A stretch of DNA of 12,212 nucleotides from Candidatus Omnitrophota bacterium. Lineage in GTDB: Bacteria > Omnitrophota > Gorgyraeia > Gorgyraeales > Gorgyraeaceae. The DNA is taken from positions 2,183 through 14,394 of the forward strand of contig DNHS01000045.1 of assembly GCA_003485765.1 (NCBI GenBank), read 5' to 3'. The notes under the pieces are model-generated. The model made no database searches. It was given only the letters and a program-made list of their open reading frames with translations, and was not told the origin of the DNA. Positions 5,330 through 12,048 of this stretch are shown piece by piece (position 1 is the stretch's first letter; each line of letters starts with the position of its first letter). Both the position numbers and the translations under genes were made by a program.

Positions 5330-5668
5330 CTATATTGCCTGGCCGTTCTTTGCGCCGGTGCGAACACTGACTGCCTTTTCTATATCGATCGCAAATATCT
5401 TGCCGTCTCCTTTCCTGCCGGTATGCGCGGTTTCTTGGATAGTTTTAACTATTCTCTCGGCATCTTCATCCAAACAAATGATTTCAATCTTTACTTTTGG
5501 CGTAAAATCGACAACAGATTCGCGTGAATGATGTGGATAAGATTCATCTTTTTCTTGCCCGAAACCTCTTGCGTCTAATACGCTCATTCCATGAATATGA
5601 ATCTCGTGCAGCGCATCGGTTACCTTCTGTAGCATAAATGGCTGAATATAAGCCTCGATTTTCTTCAT
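5330..5668 (-). CDS. Divergent P-II family signalling protein (PII-NG-like)
   Basis: A 112-aa PII protein that aligns end to end with E. coli GlnB (also 112 aa) by eye. The B-loop signature TGRKGDGKIF (83-92) is intact, as are Lys58 and Lys60 (PKVKIEI), Lys90 and Arg103, so adenine-nucleotide binding is likely. The T-loop is rewritten: the uridylylation motif YRGAEY is absent, position 51 is Ser not Tyr, Gln39 is Glu, and two His occur (SYPHHSRES, residues 43-51). Arg101 is Ser. These changes argue against GlnD uridylylation and classic 2-oxoglutarate sensing. A PII subgroup (PII-NG) linked to CusA/CzcA-type efflux genes is known, and this gene's position after a pump permease and a lipoprotein fits it. 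AAGGAGG lies 8 nt before the ATG. What it controls is unknown; a direct effect on the pump is inference. Confidence 0.92.
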   Translation of the reverse strand: MKKIEAYIQPFMLQKVTDALHEIHIHGMSVLDARGFGQEKDESYPHHSRESVVDFTPKVKIEIICLDEDAERIVKTIQETAHTGRKGDGKIFAIDIEKAVSVRTGAKNGQAI

Positions 5669-5676
5669 AATCGTCC

Positions 5677-5683
5677 CCTCCTT
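5677..5683 (-). promoter_or_regulatory. Strong Shine-Dalgarno of the PII gene
   Basis: AAGGAGG with 8-nt spacing lies in the 24-bp gap after the lipoprotein stop. It suggests efficient translation of the PII protein and fixes its ATG at 5668. Confidence 0.8.
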
Positions 5684-5692
5684 TTAAAAGTT

Positions 5693-6139
5693 TTAATACG
5701 GATATTTGAATTCGAGCCGCTCAACACTCCTGCCTCTAAAAATCTTGATAATAGCTAAGAATTCTTTTTCGTTGTTTAATTTCATTTTGTTCTCAAGAAA
5801 TCCTATGCCCTTACTCCAAGAGTAAGGTTTGGTGTCCCATAAGTCTGTTTCCTCCACTTTTCCGTCGCGAAGCTTAATTGTAAGGTAACCACTGCCGCAA
5901 ATCGATCTTTGTTTTAAATTCTTATCATAAACATAAACTTGAAAGGTCCATTCAGGGTCACCTGGGATAGCCACAAATTCGATATACTCCGGCACTCTCT
6001 GATCTATAAAAGTGAGCGCCCCTCCGTGAGGGCCTTTCCTTTCCTGGGGAATTACCACATGGCGCAATATAGCACATCCTGTTAAAAATATTGCTGCGGC
6101 AAATATCCCGTAGATCACAAAAATTGTTTTTTTTGCCAT
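5693..6139 (-). CDS. Envelope lipoprotein with PHGG motif, associated with RND efflux
   Basis: A 148-aa predicted lipoprotein. A basic start and hydrophobic helix lead to a good lipobox, Leu-Thr-Gly-Cys, with Cys22 as the lipidated residue. The mature part opens with ERKGPHGGALTFID; PHGG is recurrent in small periplasmic proteins encoded beside metal efflux pumps, and its His could bind metal. The rest (EFVAIPG, WTFQVYVYDKNLKQRS, SGYLTIKLRDGK) looks like a small all-beta domain. I do not recognise an exact family. A GGAGGAG ribosome site precedes the ATG, 17 bp after the permease stop, and the PII gene follows after 24 bp, so all three are probably one transcript. A periplasmic metal-binding or pump-accessory role is inference. 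Confidence 0.85.
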   Translation of the reverse strand: MAKKTIFVIYGIFAAAIFLTGCAILRHVVIPQERKGPHGGALTFIDQRVPEYIEFVAIPGDPEWTFQVYVYDKNLKQRSICGSGYLTIKLRDGKVEETDLWDTKPYSWSKGIGFLENKMKLNNEKEFLAIIKIFRGRSVERLEFKYPY

Positions 6140-6156
6140 TTACGCTCCTCCTCTGA

Positions 6157-9100
6157 TTAGAACTCAATTTCTTCTTTTTCGAACCAGCCGTATAACGCAG
6201 GCAGGACTATCAAGGTAAGGCACCAGGATGAGATGAGTCCGCCTAATATGACGACTGCCAGCGGTTTTTGTATCTCTGCCCCCGGCCCGCTTGCCCATAG
6301 AAGAGGGACCAAACCAAACATAGTAGTCAGTGTCGTTAAAAGAAGCGGCCTTAACCGTAATTCACACCCTTTTTTAATCGCCTCATTCAACCCTAATCCT
6401 TCTCTCCTTAACTGAGAAAAGAACGTAACTAACACAATCCCGTTTTCAACAGCGGTCCCAAAAAGAGCAATGAATCCGACTACCGCCGAGACGCTCAGCG
6501 TTATTTTAAATAACAGAACAAAAAATATTCCTCCAACGAGCGCGAAGGGAAGGTTAAGAATAACCAAAAGCGCCGGCCGAAATGAGCCAAGAGCTGAAAA
6601 GAGCATAATGAAAATCACCAGGATAACAATCGGCACAATAATCGAGAGTGTCTTCATCGCTCTTTCCTGATTTTCAAACTGGCCGCCCCATATTAAAAAG
6701 TAGTTCGGCGGAAAATTTTTTTCTATACTGGCTATCTTTTTCTTGGCCTCTTTAACAAAGCTTCCAATATCCCTGCCCCTTACATTACACTCAACAACCA
6801 CCCTGCGGCCTCCATTTTCACGGCTTATTTGCGCCGGGACTTCATTGATGGCAATTTTTGCCAATTGCGCCAGCGGTATCTTCTCTCCAGAAGGAGAAGA
6901 AATCAGGATATTGCCGATGCTCTTTTCATCCGCCCTCCTTTCCTCGGGAAACCTTACTAAAATGCCAAATCGTTTGTCTTCTTCGAACAGCATTGTGGCA
7001 ACTTTTCCCCCGATAGCCGTTTCCACAACTTCATTAATATCGCTGACATTGATACCATACCGGGCGATGGTTTTACGGTCTATATCTATGTCTAACTGAA
7101 GAAATCCGGCTATCTGCTCCAATTTCACATCCGCCGCACTCCTGATGCCGGAAATAACGTGCTCTATCTCTTCCGCCTTCTCACTTAATAATCTTAGGTC
7201 ATATCCGAAAATCTTTACCGCCACATCCGATTTAACGCCTGAAATAAGCTCATTGACTCTTAAAGCAATCGGTTGTGAAAAATTAAGTTTTATCCCAGGG
7301 ATAATACTTAATTTCTTGTCTATCTGCTCGATTAACTCCTGCTTAGAACGCGCCTTCCAATATTTTTTTGGTTTCAGCATAATAAAAACGTCGTTCTGTT
7401 CCGGCCCCATAGGGTCTTCCGCAATTTCAGCCCGGCCGGTCTTTGTTACCACTGTTTTTACCTCGGGAAATTCTAAAAGCATTTTTTCTGCGAGCTCGCC
7501 GACATGCTTGGACTCTTCTAAGGAAGATGTGGGAAACTTAACGATATTGAGAGCTATTGAGCCTTCATCTAAATACGGTAAGAACTCTGTGCCTACAAAC
7601 TTAAAGCCTATCATTGCGGCAGTAAATATAATCACCGCGATAACCGCGGCGGCTTTTTTGCGTTTTAATACTTTATCTAATACCGGCAGATAAAACTTTT
7701 TTACCTGCCTTATCCAAAAGTTATCTTCCTCGATCTTGGCTGGCTTAAGAAAGTAGGAACAGAGAACTGGCGTAACAGTCAAAGCAACAAGGAGCGAGCC
7801 GAGCATAGCGAATATAATCGTTAAGGCCAGCGGCTTAAACATCTTTCCTTCTACTTCCTGAAGGCTAAAGAGCGGTAAAAAAACGACTGTGATGATCAAG
7901 ATAGCAAATAAAACCGGCGCGGCAACCTCTTTTGTCGCTTCAAAACAAACGCCTATTTTATCCTTAACCGTCTTTTTCTCGGATAAATGCCGGAAAATAT
8001 TCTCTCCAACAACAATATTGGCATCCACAATCATACCTAAAGCCACTGCCAATCCTCCAAGTGACATAAGGTTTGCCGACAACCCTGTCATTTTCATAGC
8101 GATAAAACAAATAAGCGCGGATAAAGGCATGGAAAAACACACAATCGCACTCAGGCGCGCACTGCCCAGGAGCAAAAAAAGAATCGCGATAACCAACACC
8201 CCTCCCTGAAGAAGGGCGTCGGATATAGTTTTAATGCAGGCCTGAATCAGCTCGGTGCGGTCATAAAACGCATTGATTTTCACGCCTTCGGGGAGCCGGC
8301 GCTGAATTTGGGCGATCTTAGCTTTCACGCTATCCACAACAGTCCTGGAGTTTGCCCCTTTAAGCATTATAGCCATGCCGCAGACAACCTCTCCCTTGCC
8401 ATCACGCGTCACAGCTCCCTGGCGCACCTGATGGCCTATTTGTATTGAAGCTATATCCCTAAGATAGATAGGAAAGAATTCACGCTTAGCCACGACAATA
8501 TTCTCAATATCTTCTATTGACTTAATAAGTCCTGTGCTTCTTGCGATAATCTGTTCCCGTCCCTTGACAATAAAATTAGCCGGAGCAGTGGCATTATTCT
8601 TCTCCAATGCTTCAGTAACTTCCCGGAGATCGATTTTATACTTGGATAATTTCTCAGGATCAACAACTACCTGATACTGCTTCGCAAACCCGCCAAAAGA
8701 GTTTACCTCTGTGACGCCAGGCACCGAGCGTATTTGCGGTTTAATAATCCAGTCCTGGATAGTCCGTAAACCCGTAAGGTCATATTTTGTTTTGCCCGAA
8801 GTGGCCTCCAGCGTATATTGATAAATCTCTCCCAATCCCGTGCTGATAGGCCCAAGTTCAGGATCAAATCCCGGAGGCAGATTTTCTTTTGCCGAAGAAA
8901 GCCGCTCAAAAACAATCTGTCGGGCAAAATACGTATCAACGTTATCCTTAAAAACAACCACCACCTGCGAAAGCCCGGCTTTTGAAAGTGAGCGCACCAG
9001 CTTAACCTGAGGCAGCCCTTGCATTTCAATTTCAATAGGATATGAAATTAAACGCTCCACCTCGGCAGGCGCCAATCCTTGAGCCTCCGTCAAAATCATT

Positions 9101-9237
9101 GCCTGGACATTTGTGACATCAGGGAACGCATCTATCGGCAGTTTTATCCACGCCAATACCCCGGCAACGCCTATAATCAGAGTCGCAAAAATAACCAATG
9201 CCCGTTGCTTAAAAACAAAAGTTATGAATTTATCCAT
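6157..9237 (-). CDS. czcA: RND heavy-metal efflux permease, CzcA/CusA family
   Basis: A 1026-aa inner-membrane proton/metal antiporter of normal family length. Helix 1 (about 10-30) is followed by the signature LPIDAFPDVTNVQ, the periplasmic porter and docking domains, and the second membrane half. The helix-4 segment ALGMIVDANIVVGEN holds D405 and E412 of the proton relay. The first Asp of the DFG triplet seen in CzcA is replaced here (ALG). The porter region reads RVNELISGVKSDVAVKIFG, closer to CzcA than to CusA. The three Mets that bind Cu/Ag in E. coli CusA align with Asn or other non-Met residues, so Cu(I)/Ag(I) is unlikely and a divalent metal more likely. A Glu equivalent to CusA E939 is present (GTAVENG), while the Lys984 position is Leu. 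GGGAG precedes the ATG. It follows the adaptor by 18 bp and precedes the lipoprotein by 17 bp. Confidence 0.95.
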   Translation of the reverse strand: MDKFITFVFKQRALVIFATLIIGVAGVLAWIKLPIDAFPDVTNVQAMILTEAQGLAPAEVERLISYPIEIEMQGLPQVKLVRSLSKAGLSQVVVVFKDNVDTYFARQIVFERLSSAKENLPPGFDPELGPISTGLGEIYQYTLEATSGKTKYDLTGLRTIQDWIIKPQIRSVPGVTEVNSFGGFAKQYQVVVDPEKLSKYKIDLREVTEALEKNNATAPANFIVKGREQIIARSTGLIKSIEDIENIVVAKREFFPIYLRDIASIQIGHQVRQGAVTRDGKGEVVCGMAIMLKGANSRTVVDSVKAKIAQIQRRLPEGVKINAFYDRTELIQACIKTISDALLQGGVLVIAILFLLLGSARLSAIVCFSMPLSALICFIAMKMTGLSANLMSLGGLAVALGMIVDANIVVGENIFRHLSEKKTVKDKIGVCFEATKEVAAPVLFAILIITVVFLPLFSLQEVEGKMFKPLALTIIFAMLGSLLVALTVTPVLCSYFLKPAKIEEDNFWIRQVKKFYLPVLDKVLKRKKAAAVIAVIIFTAAMIGFKFVGTEFLPYLDEGSIALNIVKFPTSSLEESKHVGELAEKMLLEFPEVKTVVTKTGRAEIAEDPMGPEQNDVFIMLKPKKYWKARSKQELIEQIDKKLSIIPGIKLNFSQPIALRVNELISGVKSDVAVKIFGYDLRLLSEKAEEIEHVISGIRSAADVKLEQIAGFLQLDIDIDRKTIARYGINVSDINEVVETAIGGKVATMLFEEDKRFGILVRFPEERRADEKSIGNILISSPSGEKIPLAQLAKIAINEVPAQISRENGGRRVVVECNVRGRDIGSFVKEAKKKIASIEKNFPPNYFLIWGGQFENQERAMKTLSIIVPIVILVIFIMLFSALGSFRPALLVILNLPFALVGGIFFVLLFKITLSVSAVVGFIALFGTAVENGIVLVTFFSQLRREGLGLNEAIKKGCELRLRPLLLTTLTTMFGLVPLLWASGPGAEIQKPLAVVILGGLISSWCLTLIVLPALYGWFEKEEIEF

Positions 9238-9255
9238 ATCATCAACTCCCTATAA

Positions 9256-10215
9256 TTATTCGGCGCATCCTTCGCCCATTTTTTCCTTTAACAATTCCGA
9301 TTTAAGCAGAAAGCCGTCTTTGGTAACTACTATTTCCCCTTCTTTGATACCTTCTGCGATAGCGACACTTTCCTTAGATTCTTTTGTAACAACCACCTCT
9401 TTAACCTGAAAATCATCGTCTCCCGCTTTAACAAATACTATTCGTTTGCCTGATACGCGATGGACAGCATCCTGCGGCAAAACGAAAAACTCTTCTCTAG
9501 ATTCAACAACAACTTCCGCGTTCACGAACATTCCGAATTTCAAGAGATTCTGCGGGTTTTTCACTGCTGCGCGGATTTTAATGGTATGGGTGTTTTCATC
9601 AACGCGGGGAGAAATAAACGTAACTTCGCCTTCGAATGTTTCTTGCGGATAAGCAACGGAACGAACAATGATTTTCTGCCCTAACCGGATCTGCGAGATA
9701 TCCTTTTCGTAGACATCAAAGGTGGCAAGCAGTGTAGTTAGATTTGCTACAGTGTGAAGCGCTGATACCGCATCGGCTTTTTCGCCTTCCTTTGCAAAAT
9801 CGGCAATTACTACGCCTGCGATCGGAGTTTTTACCTCAATAAGCGCCTCCGAACCATTGTGCTTTATGATGCAGAGCGTATCATCTTTTTTAACCAAATC
9901 GCCCATTTTTGCTTTGCACTCAACGATGATTCCCGTTACAGGAGGAACTACATGGACAATCTCTTCGGCATCCTGCGCAATTTGCCCCGTAACCGGTATT
10001 TTCTCCACAAAATGCGAGCGTTTTGCCACAACTGTCTCAAGGCCGATAATCTCCTGGGAAGCCTTACTTAATTTAACCTCGCCTTCACCTTCAAGATGTC
10101 CTTCTTCCTTTTCAGAATGAGTGAGCGCTCCTTCACGCTTAATAAGCGTTTGCGAAGCGATCATCCCCAATACAAAGGAAACAATAATAACTGCGATTAA
10201 CTTTGCGTATTTCAT
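9256..10215 (-). CDS. czcB: CzcB-like RND adaptor lacking the alpha-hairpin
   Basis: A 319-aa periplasmic adaptor, shorter than typical CzcB. It has an N-terminal membrane anchor or signal (about residues 4-21), then a charged linker (HSEKEEGHLEGEGE). The two lipoyl half-motifs (VVPPVTGIIVECKAKMGDLVKK and TPIAGVVIADFAKEGEKA) are joined by only about 15 residues (IIKHNGSEALIEVK), so the coiled-coil hairpin that normally reaches the outer-membrane channel is missing. The beta-barrel (LATFDVYEKDISQIRLGQ, VAYPQETFEGEV) and membrane-proximal domain follow, ending DGFLLKSELLKEKMGEGCAE. The start is set by AAAGGAG 7 nt upstream, which lies inside a repeat element. It sits between the channel gene and the permease gene, with which it is presumably co-transcribed. 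Loss of the hairpin resembles the Borrelia adaptor BesA. Confidence 0.93.
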   Translation of the reverse strand: MKYAKLIAVIIVSFVLGMIASQTLIKREGALTHSEKEEGHLEGEGEVKLSKASQEIIGLETVVAKRSHFVEKIPVTGQIAQDAEEIVHVVPPVTGIIVECKAKMGDLVKKDDTLCIIKHNGSEALIEVKTPIAGVVIADFAKEGEKADAVSALHTVANLTTLLATFDVYEKDISQIRLGQKIIVRSVAYPQETFEGEVTFISPRVDENTHTIKIRAAVKNPQNLLKFGMFVNAEVVVESREEFFVLPQDAVHRVSGKRIVFVKAGDDDFQVKEVVVTKESKESVAIAEGIKEGEIVVTKDGFLLKSELLKEKMGEGCAE

Positions 10216-10263
10216 CCTTCGGCTCCTTTCAGTCGCTCAGGATAACCCTGAGCCTGTCGAATG
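10216..10263. repeat. Repeat element with GCTCAGG/CCTGAGC hairpin between channel and adaptor genes
   Basis: GCTCAGG (10235-10241) pairs perfectly with CCTGAGC (10247-10253) around a 5-nt loop, with partial outer pairing of TTCG (10218-10221) and CGAA (10258-10261). On the minus strand it contains TTCGACAGGCTCAGG, which I recall as part of a dispersed repeat common in many environmental bacterial genomes. It fills almost the whole gap and carries the Shine-Dalgarno of the czcB-like gene. Confidence 0.8.
10223..10229 (-). promoter_or_regulatory. Shine-Dalgarno of the czcB-like gene, within the repeat
   Basis: AAAGGAG lies 7 nt before the ATG at 10215, ideal spacing. It falls inside the repeat element, so the repeat apparently supplies the ribosome-binding site for the adaptor. 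Confidence 0.75.
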
Positions 10264-10265
10264 GG

Positions 10266-11516
10266 TCATTTTAAATATCCCTCCTCTCGCAACGATGCGT
10301 ATATTGTCTTTTCCATATTGCTCACTGCCTCGTTGAGTTTAAACAAGAACTTATAATAACCGACACGCGATTCTGTTACAGCCCTTACTTGATCAAGGTA
10401 ATTTATAAAATCTATATCGCCTTCGCTATAACGAAGATCTGCCAAACGCAAAAGTTCATTGGCTTCTTCAAGGGATTTCTTGGCTAAATTAAGCTGCTTC
10501 TGCGACAGTTCCACTCTGGCATACACTTCATAGACCTCAAAAGCAACTTCTCTTTTAGCGGCATTCACTTTTACATGCTGCGCATCTTTTTGCGCCTTTG
10601 CTTTTTTTACCTCGCCCTGGTTCAAATTCCAAAAGGGGAAACTTAATCCCACAACTACAGCTGAATCATTTTCATATTCCTCTAGTGTCCTCTGAAAACC
10701 CACAAAAGGAGCCGGCAGACGATTAAGTTGTTCTTTTATTAAATTCTTACCAGCAGAATCGAGTTGCAATTCTTCTGATTTTAAGTCAGGCCGCAAAGAA
10801 AGAGCTTTCATGCTTAATTCCTGAAAATTCAATTCGACGTTTTCTTCTTTTAATTCATCCTCAATATCAAAAGAAACATCAAAAGGCCTGCCTAAAAGCA
10901 GATTTAACCTGGCTTTATCTATTTTCAGTTCTTTTTCTGCAACGAAATAGTTATTTTCCGCTTTAAGAAGCTCTATCATGGCGCGCTGGACATCGTTTTT
11001 AAGGGCCTGTCCTGATTGAAAACGAAGTTGGACGCGGCTAAAAAAGCTCCTTAATATATCGAGATTCCCCTGCGCAAGTTCTATTTCCTTTTTATCCAAC
11101 ATAATCTTTGTATAGGCCTGCCTTACCTCTAAATATATATTCGACCATACTACCTTTAGGGATTCCTCTTGAGATAAAACTTTATTTTTAGCGATATTGC
11201 CTTGCAGCAGCCTTGAGCCAGGAGGGCCTAAATCCTGGCGTATCTTAATATTATCCAAATTTCCTTTTCGTTTTCCTTTTTTATTTTCTTTCAAACCGCC
11301 AATTTCAAATTCCACTTCCGGATTAGGAAGCGTCTTTGCGGTTATAAAATCTCCTTTGGCGACATCAATAAGTCTCCTTGCTTCAATCATTCGAGGATTA
11401 TTGTCGTAAGCAGTTAAAAGCGCTTTATCTAAGGAAAGATTTTCCTCGGCCTTCGCAAGGCCAAGGACGAAACACTGAAAAAATATAACAGCATAAATAA
11501 TTACTTTGATTTTCAT
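10266..11516 (-). CDS. czcC: TolC/CzcC-family outer-membrane efflux channel
   Basis: A 416-aa outer-membrane factor. A signal peptide spans about residues 1-23 (MKIKVIIYAVIFFQCFVLGLAKA), with cleavage after AKA. Two helical repeats follow, with family signatures ALLTAYDNNPRMIEARRLID, TLPNPEVEFEIGG, the tip-region QDLGPPGSRLLQGNIAK, LNLLLGRP, then LRPDLKSEELQLDSA and VGLSFPFWNLNQGEVKKAKA in the second half. The NPEVEFE and PFWNLNQGE segments are typical of CzcC-type channels. There is no lipobox. AAGGAG stands about 12 nt before the ATG. It heads the core channel-adaptor-permease set. The partner adaptor lacks an alpha-hairpin, so this channel may dock with the pump in an unusual way. Confidence 0.93.
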   Translation of the reverse strand: MKIKVIIYAVIFFQCFVLGLAKAEENLSLDKALLTAYDNNPRMIEARRLIDVAKGDFITAKTLPNPEVEFEIGGLKENKKGKRKGNLDNIKIRQDLGPPGSRLLQGNIAKNKVLSQEESLKVVWSNIYLEVRQAYTKIMLDKKEIELAQGNLDILRSFFSRVQLRFQSGQALKNDVQRAMIELLKAENNYFVAEKELKIDKARLNLLLGRPFDVSFDIEDELKEENVELNFQELSMKALSLRPDLKSEELQLDSAGKNLIKEQLNRLPAPFVGFQRTLEEYENDSAVVVGLSFPFWNLNQGEVKKAKAQKDAQHVKVNAAKREVAFEVYEVYARVELSQKQLNLAKKSLEEANELLRLADLRYSEGDIDFINYLDQVRAVTESRVGYYKFLFKLNEAVSNMEKTIYASLREEGYLK

Positions 11517-11541
11517 ATTAATATTGCTCCTTAAATTTAAT

Positions 11542-11552
11542 GCCCTTCGGGC
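11542..11552. repeat. Short hairpin just upstream of the czcC-like ribosome site
   Basis: GCCC and GGGC (4 bp) flank a TTC loop, close to the AAGGAG of the czcC-like gene. There is no T-run, so it is not a terminator, but it could affect translation initiation. Confidence 0.4.
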
Positions 11553-11599
11553 GGACTTTTTACCAGGCTACGAGGTTGAATTCCTTCCATTGCCGGATG

Positions 11600-11641
11600 A
11601 CACCCAAAAGGGTGTTATCTTGGAGCATCCTTTCGGATGCT
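11600..11641. repeat. Pair of short hairpins in the spacer upstream of the czcC-like gene
   Basis: ACACCC (11600-11605) pairs with GGGTGT (11610-11615) around AAAA. AGCATCC (11624-11630) pairs with GGATGCT (11635-11641) around TTTC. The 11517-11689 spacer has no supported gene; these hairpins and the tandem repeat next to them are what it holds. No T-run follows on the minus strand. Confidence 0.65.
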
Positions 11642-11666
11642 ATCCAAAATCGGATGCTATCCAAAA
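11633..11666. repeat. Perfect 17-bp tandem duplication
   Basis: TCGGATGCTATCCAAAA occurs twice back to back (11633-11649 and 11650-11666). The first copy overlaps the 3' arm of the neighbouring hairpin. This looks like a slippage duplication. Confidence 0.9.
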
Positions 11667-11689
11667 AAGGAAATTCCTATACTATTAAA

Positions 11690-11947
11690 TTAGAAGTTTG
11701 GAGGACGCTCGATACCAGAAACGAAGAGTTCCTGATGCGGTATGCTGTTAAGAGGAAAAATCTTAACTGTGGTAAAAGAAGGCGTGTTTATTGACGTAAT
11801 CTGTGGCAACGCGATACTGCAACAATTAAAACTGCAGTAGAAAACACAATGCTGCGCGTCATCGTCTATTGTTGGCGAAGCATCGCAAGGCGCAAGTGAA
11901 GACAATAAACATACAGCTGTAATAATTAATGCTAATAGTTTTTTCAT
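11690..11947 (-). CDS. Small secreted Cys-rich protein upstream of the Czc-like operon
   Basis: An 85-aa protein with a clear signal peptide (MKKLLALIITAVCLLSSLAPCDA, cleavage probably near 23). The mature N-terminus is acidic and Cys-rich (DDDAQHC, then CSFNCCS: C34, C38, C42, C43, with H33), a plausible thiol metal site. The C-terminus ends IPHQELFVSGIERPPNF. Small exported proteins of this layout, Cys/His cluster first and a proline-rich tail last, are often found upstream of czcC (CzcI-like or DUF2946-like), but I cannot assign a family by eye. The ribosome site is weak. A candidate promoter lies at 11993-12020, so this may be the first gene of the Czc-like transcript. The reading frame is short, but the signal peptide and context support it as real. 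Confidence 0.7.
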   Translation of the reverse strand: MKKLLALIITAVCLLSSLAPCDASPTIDDDAQHCVFYCSFNCCSIALPQITSINTPSFTTVKIFPLNSIPHQELFVSGIERPPNF

Positions 11948-11992
11948 ATCAATATATCCATGGTAACTATAAACTACCTATTTCGTATAATG

Positions 11993-12020
11993 AGTATATC
12001 ATTTTTTCGCTATAAAGCAA
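11993..12020 (-). promoter_or_regulatory. Candidate promoter of the Czc-like operon
   Basis: On the minus strand TTGCTT (12015-12020) lies 16 bp from TATACT (11993-11998). The -10 is good, the -35 weaker and the spacing short by one. It lies 46 bp or more before the small Cys-rich gene and after the FMN-binding gene has ended. No operator palindrome was obvious. Confidence 0.45.
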
Positions 12021-12022
12021 TT

Positions 12023-12048
12023 AAAAAATCTACGTTTAGAGCATAAAC
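12023..12048 (-). terminator. Weak candidate terminator after the FMN-binding gene
   Basis: On the minus strand GTTTA (12048-12044) can pair with TAAAC (12038-12034) around a 5-nt loop, and a T6 run follows 5 nt later (12028-12023). The stem is short and AT-rich and overlaps the stop codon, so support is thin. Confidence 0.25.

Noticed and set aside
5330..5668. CutA1 divalent-cation tolerance protein
   Set aside because: CutA1 shares the PII-like fold and a metal context, but the intact TGRKGDGKIF B-loop and end-to-end match with GlnB make this a true PII.
7145..8209. Long plus-strand open frames opposite the RND permease (182 and 106 aa)
   Set aside because: The minus-strand frame is full length with family motifs throughout; these are antisense artefacts with unlikely protein composition.
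8703..9035. A 110-aa minus-strand frame overlapping the permease gene
   Set aside because: It is out of frame within the conserved N-terminal part of the permease, and no motif or start signal supports it.
11542..11666. CRISPR array or riboswitch in the spacer before the channel gene
   Set aside because: The 17-bp copies are directly adjacent with no spacers, and the hairpins do not form a recognisable riboswitch architecture.
11540..11794. A plus-strand 84-aa frame over the hairpin-rich spacer
   Set aside because: It is built from repeat sequence, has no ribosome site and runs into the antisense of the small Cys-rich gene.
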